The notes under the pieces: generated by a model
Databases searched by the model: none
What the model was told of the DNA's origin: nothing
The model's input: the letters and a program-made list of their open reading frames with translations, nothing else
Made by a program: the position numbers and the translations under genes
Source: JALYIM01 sp040003205
GTDB lineage: Bacteria; Acidobacteriota; Terriglobia; Terriglobales; Acidobacteriaceae
DNA length: 7,761 nucleotides
Direction: 5' to 3'
Assembly: GCA_040003205.1 (NCBI GenBank)
Contig: JBDUDA010000142.1
Span: 1 to 7,761 of the forward strand
Part shown: one piece after another, positions 5,956 to 7,761 of the stretch
How positions within the stretch are numbered: position 1 is the stretch's first letter
Layout: each line of letters opens with the position of its first letter

Positions 5956-7741
5956 GAGACAAAATCCTTTGCTACTCAAAGTACACACGACCATACCGGA
6001 GGACGCATCCCTGGCCGGGCAGTGGAACCGTCTGGTAACTCAGACGGAGTGTCCAGAGATTTTCTATACCTACGAATGGGCGCTGGCGATGGCGCGAGCT
6101 CATCCTGCGGCGGCACCCCTTCTGGTGACCGCATATGAGAAAGAAGTTCTGGTTGGTGTTGCAGCTTTGGTGTTTGATCAGGCGAAGACAAGTCTCTCGT
6201 TTCTCTCCTCCACCACAGCGGACTATTGCGACTTTCTAAGTCCACCTGAAGTCCGTGCCTTGTTTGTTAAATTGGTTTTGCACCACTTGAAAAGTCTCGG
6301 AATTAAGAAGTTGACGCTCGCCAACCTGCCGGTGAATTCAGCCACCGTGACGGCGATCAGTTCTGTCCAAGCGGAGAATGGATACCGAATGTTGGCGCGG
6401 CCGGCGTACTTATGTGCGCGCGTGATGCTGCATACTCCCCAACAACGGCAAGACGTGATAGAGCTGTTCGAAAAGAAGAAAATGTTACGACGCCAACTGA
6501 AAAATCTAGGGAGACTATCCTTGGTAAGGTTGCGTCACCTTCGTTCCGGCGACGACATTCGTAGCGCGCTGCCGCATTTCTTTAAAACGCACGTGGCCAG
6601 ATTCTTTGCCACTGGGCGCATCAGCAATATTACGAAGTCCGAGCGTCGCAATTTCCTGCTTCAGCTCGTCGACCTCTTATCGGAACACGGTCAAATGCTG
6701 CTCACCCAGCTGATGGTAGGGGAACGGGCCGTCGCTTGGAATTATGGTTTCGAGTACTACGGCGGGAGGTTTTGGTATCAACCTACATTTGAGAGCGAGT
6801 TGGAAAGATACTCTCCCGGCCTGTGCCTGCTTACCATGATGGTGGAAGAAGCCTGCGATAATTCATCAGTTAAACTTCTTGATCTTGGTTTGGGGGCCGA
6901 AGGGTATAAAGATCGTTTTGCGAACGCTACTCGTCAAACGATGCACGTTACGTTGACATCTTCGCGGCTGCGACACGCAGAGTCTGTCTTGAAATACCGA
7001 ACTGTCGAGTGGATTAAGCGTTCGCCGCGACTGGAGCGCAAGGTTAGATCGGGTGTTGCAAGTCTCATCCGGCTGAAAAAGAGGATCCATCGCCATGGTG
7101 TCGTAAAGTCTTTGGCCTGGTGTTTCAAACGGGTCCGGGAATCGCTTTTTCATCTGGACGAAGTGGTATTTTTCCACGCGGCCGGTCTTTTTGGAGAGGG
7201 CTCCCCATCCGCAATGGTTTTGCGTCCAGTGGATCTCGGAATTCTGGCGGATGCTGCAATGCAGCATGAGAACGACGATGAAACTCTTTCCTATTTGCTG
7301 CGTGGCGCCGGAAGATTGCAGACGGAAGGGCATAGAGGTTTTGCGCTTCTCAGAGATGACGGCCAGCCTGTGCATTTCTGCTGGGTAGCGCCGTTCGAGG
7401 GGTTTCACTTAGCCGAGTTGGACATCAAACTAAGGTCGCCTTCAGCCAACGCAGTGCTGATTTTCGATTGCTGGACTCCAGTCGCTTTCCGTGGCTTGGG
7501 ATATTACGGCTGCGCTGTCGGCCAACTGTCACACCAGCTGATTAAAGAAGGCCAGAAGCCTTGGATTTTCAGCGCCGCTGAGAATAAATCTTCGCTTGTT
7601 TCGCTGGACAAATCTGCTTTCAGACGCGGCCACTCGCTGGTACGCCGCACGATATTGGGTTGGCGAACTGTTCAGAAGAATCAACAGCCAACCGCTTCCA
7701 TCCCTGCTATGCAAGCTTCGGCGAGCTCTCAAAGCACGTGA
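5939..7741 (+). CDS. Two-domain GNAT protein: CelD/FemAB-like acyltransferase fused to a second GNAT-like domain
   Basis: Numbering is from GTG 5939; TTG 5969 is an equally plausible start (590 residues). Residues about 15-340 resemble the CelD/BcsL and FemAB-like GNAT group of exopolysaccharide clusters. The signs are FYTYEWALAMARAHP (42-56), the core WNYGFEYYGGRFWYQPTF (267-284), the turn RYSPGLCLL (290-298), and LDLGLGAEGYKDRFA (314-328), a typical end of this domain. Residues about 342-410 are a strongly basic, amphipathic stretch rich in Arg and Lys that could contact membrane or glycan. Residues about 460-570 look like a second GNAT: VAFRGLGYYG (515-524, acetyl-CoA loop type) and ENKSSLVSLDKSAFRRG (548-564, like the usual NxxS...KxGF). 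The tail 582-600 is rich in Ala, Ser and Gln and probably disordered. There is no signal peptide. It begins 78 nt after the deacetylase and overlaps the next start. Acyl transfer to a surface glycan is inferred; the substrate is unknown. Confidence 0.85.
   Translation: MLSKARRQNPLLLKVHTTIPEDASLAGQWNRLVTQTECPEIFYTYEWALAMARAHPAAAPLLVTAYEKEVLVGVAALVFDQAKTSLSFLSSTTADYCDFLSPPEVRALFVKLVLHHLKSLGIKKLTLANLPVNSATVTAISSVQAENGYRMLARPAYLCARVMLHTPQQRQDVIELFEKKKMLRRQLKNLGRLSLVRLRHLRSGDDIRSALPHFFKTHVARFFATGRISNITKSERRNFLLQLVDLLSEHGQMLLTQLMVGERAVAWNYGFEYYGGRFWYQPTFESELERYSPGLCLLTMMVEEACDNSSVKLLDLGLGAEGYKDRFANATRQTMHVTLTSSRLRHAESVLKYRTVEWIKRSPRLERKVRSGVASLIRLKKRIHRHGVVKSLAWCFKRVRESLFHLDEVVFFHAAGLFGEGSPSAMVLRPVDLGILADAAMQHENDDETLSYLLRGAGRLQTEGHRGFALLRDDGQPVHFCWVAPFEGFHLAELDIKLRSPSANAVLIFDCWTPVAFRGLGYYGCAVGQLSHQLIKEGQKPWIFSAAENKSSLVSLDKSAFRRGHSLVRRTILGWRTVQKNQQPTASIPAMQASASSQST
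5955..5971 (+). promoter_or_regulatory. Candidate ribosome binding site and alternative TTG start of the double-GNAT gene
   Basis: GGAGA at 5955-5959 lies 9 nt before TTG 5969-5971. The GTG at 5939 has only AGG at 5935-5937, one nucleotide away, which is too close for a normal Shine-Dalgarno. Starting at TTG 5969 gives a 590-residue protein beginning with the LLKVHTT strand, a natural N-terminus for this family, and leaves the palindrome outside the coding region. Confidence 0.45.
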
Positions 7742-7761
7742 GAGTCCTTCTTGTAGATCCC
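7738..7761 (+). CDS. Start of a downstream gene, eight codons visible (cut by window edge)
   Basis: GTG 7738-7740 overlaps the TGA 7739-7741 of the preceding gene (GTGA), the same coupling style used elsewhere in the operon. It opens a frame reading MRVLLVDP to the last base. This beta-strand-like start is common in Rossmann-fold proteins such as GT4 glycosyltransferases and response regulators. Eight residues cannot separate these, and the glycan context only mildly favours a glycosyltransferase. The gene is inferred to continue past the window. Confidence 0.5.

Noticed and set aside
6866..7408. 180-codon open frame on the minus strand inside the double-GNAT gene
   Set aside because: It is opposite a coherent two-domain coding sequence and shows no family resemblance.

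Overview
This window is a compact, entirely plus-strand block of sugar-biosynthesis and cell-surface glycan genes. The best-supported theme is pseudaminic acid (Pse) or a close nonulosonic acid relative. The DNA is moderately GC-rich by eye, uses ATG, GTG and TTG starts, and packs genes with 1-4 nt overlaps. This fits a bacterium, probably a Gram-negative soil or aquatic lineage such as an acidobacterium or proteobacterium, but nothing here fixes the taxon.

Layout: (a) 1-738, the C-terminal part of a class III PLP aminotransferase cut by the window edge. (b) A 78-nt gap. (c) 817-4796, four tightly coupled genes: a PseG hydrolase fused to a GNAT acetyltransferase (PseH-like), a formyltransferase-fold protein, a PIG-L deacetylase, and PseI pseudaminic acid synthase. 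(d) 4796-5860, a NodB-type polysaccharide deacetylase whose ATG overlaps the pseI stop. (e) A 78-nt gap ending in an 18-bp perfect palindrome. (f) 5939-7741, a 600-residue protein with a CelD/FemAB-like GNAT region followed by a second GNAT-like region. (g) 7738-7761, the first eight codons of a further gene overlapping the previous stop.

How they may work together: by family knowledge, PseH acetylates N4 of the UDP-2-acetamido-4-amino-trideoxy-altrose, PseG releases UDP, and PseI condenses the free sugar with phosphoenolpyruvate to give Pse. The deacetylase and formyltransferase sit inside this run, between PseG/H and PseI. The inference I find most interesting is that they exchange an N-acyl group, giving an N-formylated or otherwise N-modified nonulosonic acid. 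The downstream polysaccharide deacetylase and double GNAT protein suggest that the cluster continues into surface polysaccharide or glycoprotein assembly. PseB, PseC and PseF are not in the window and would be expected nearby, most likely upstream of base 1.

No tRNA, rRNA, CRISPR array, insertion sequence or convincing factor-independent terminator was seen. There is no gene-free stretch over 300 nt.
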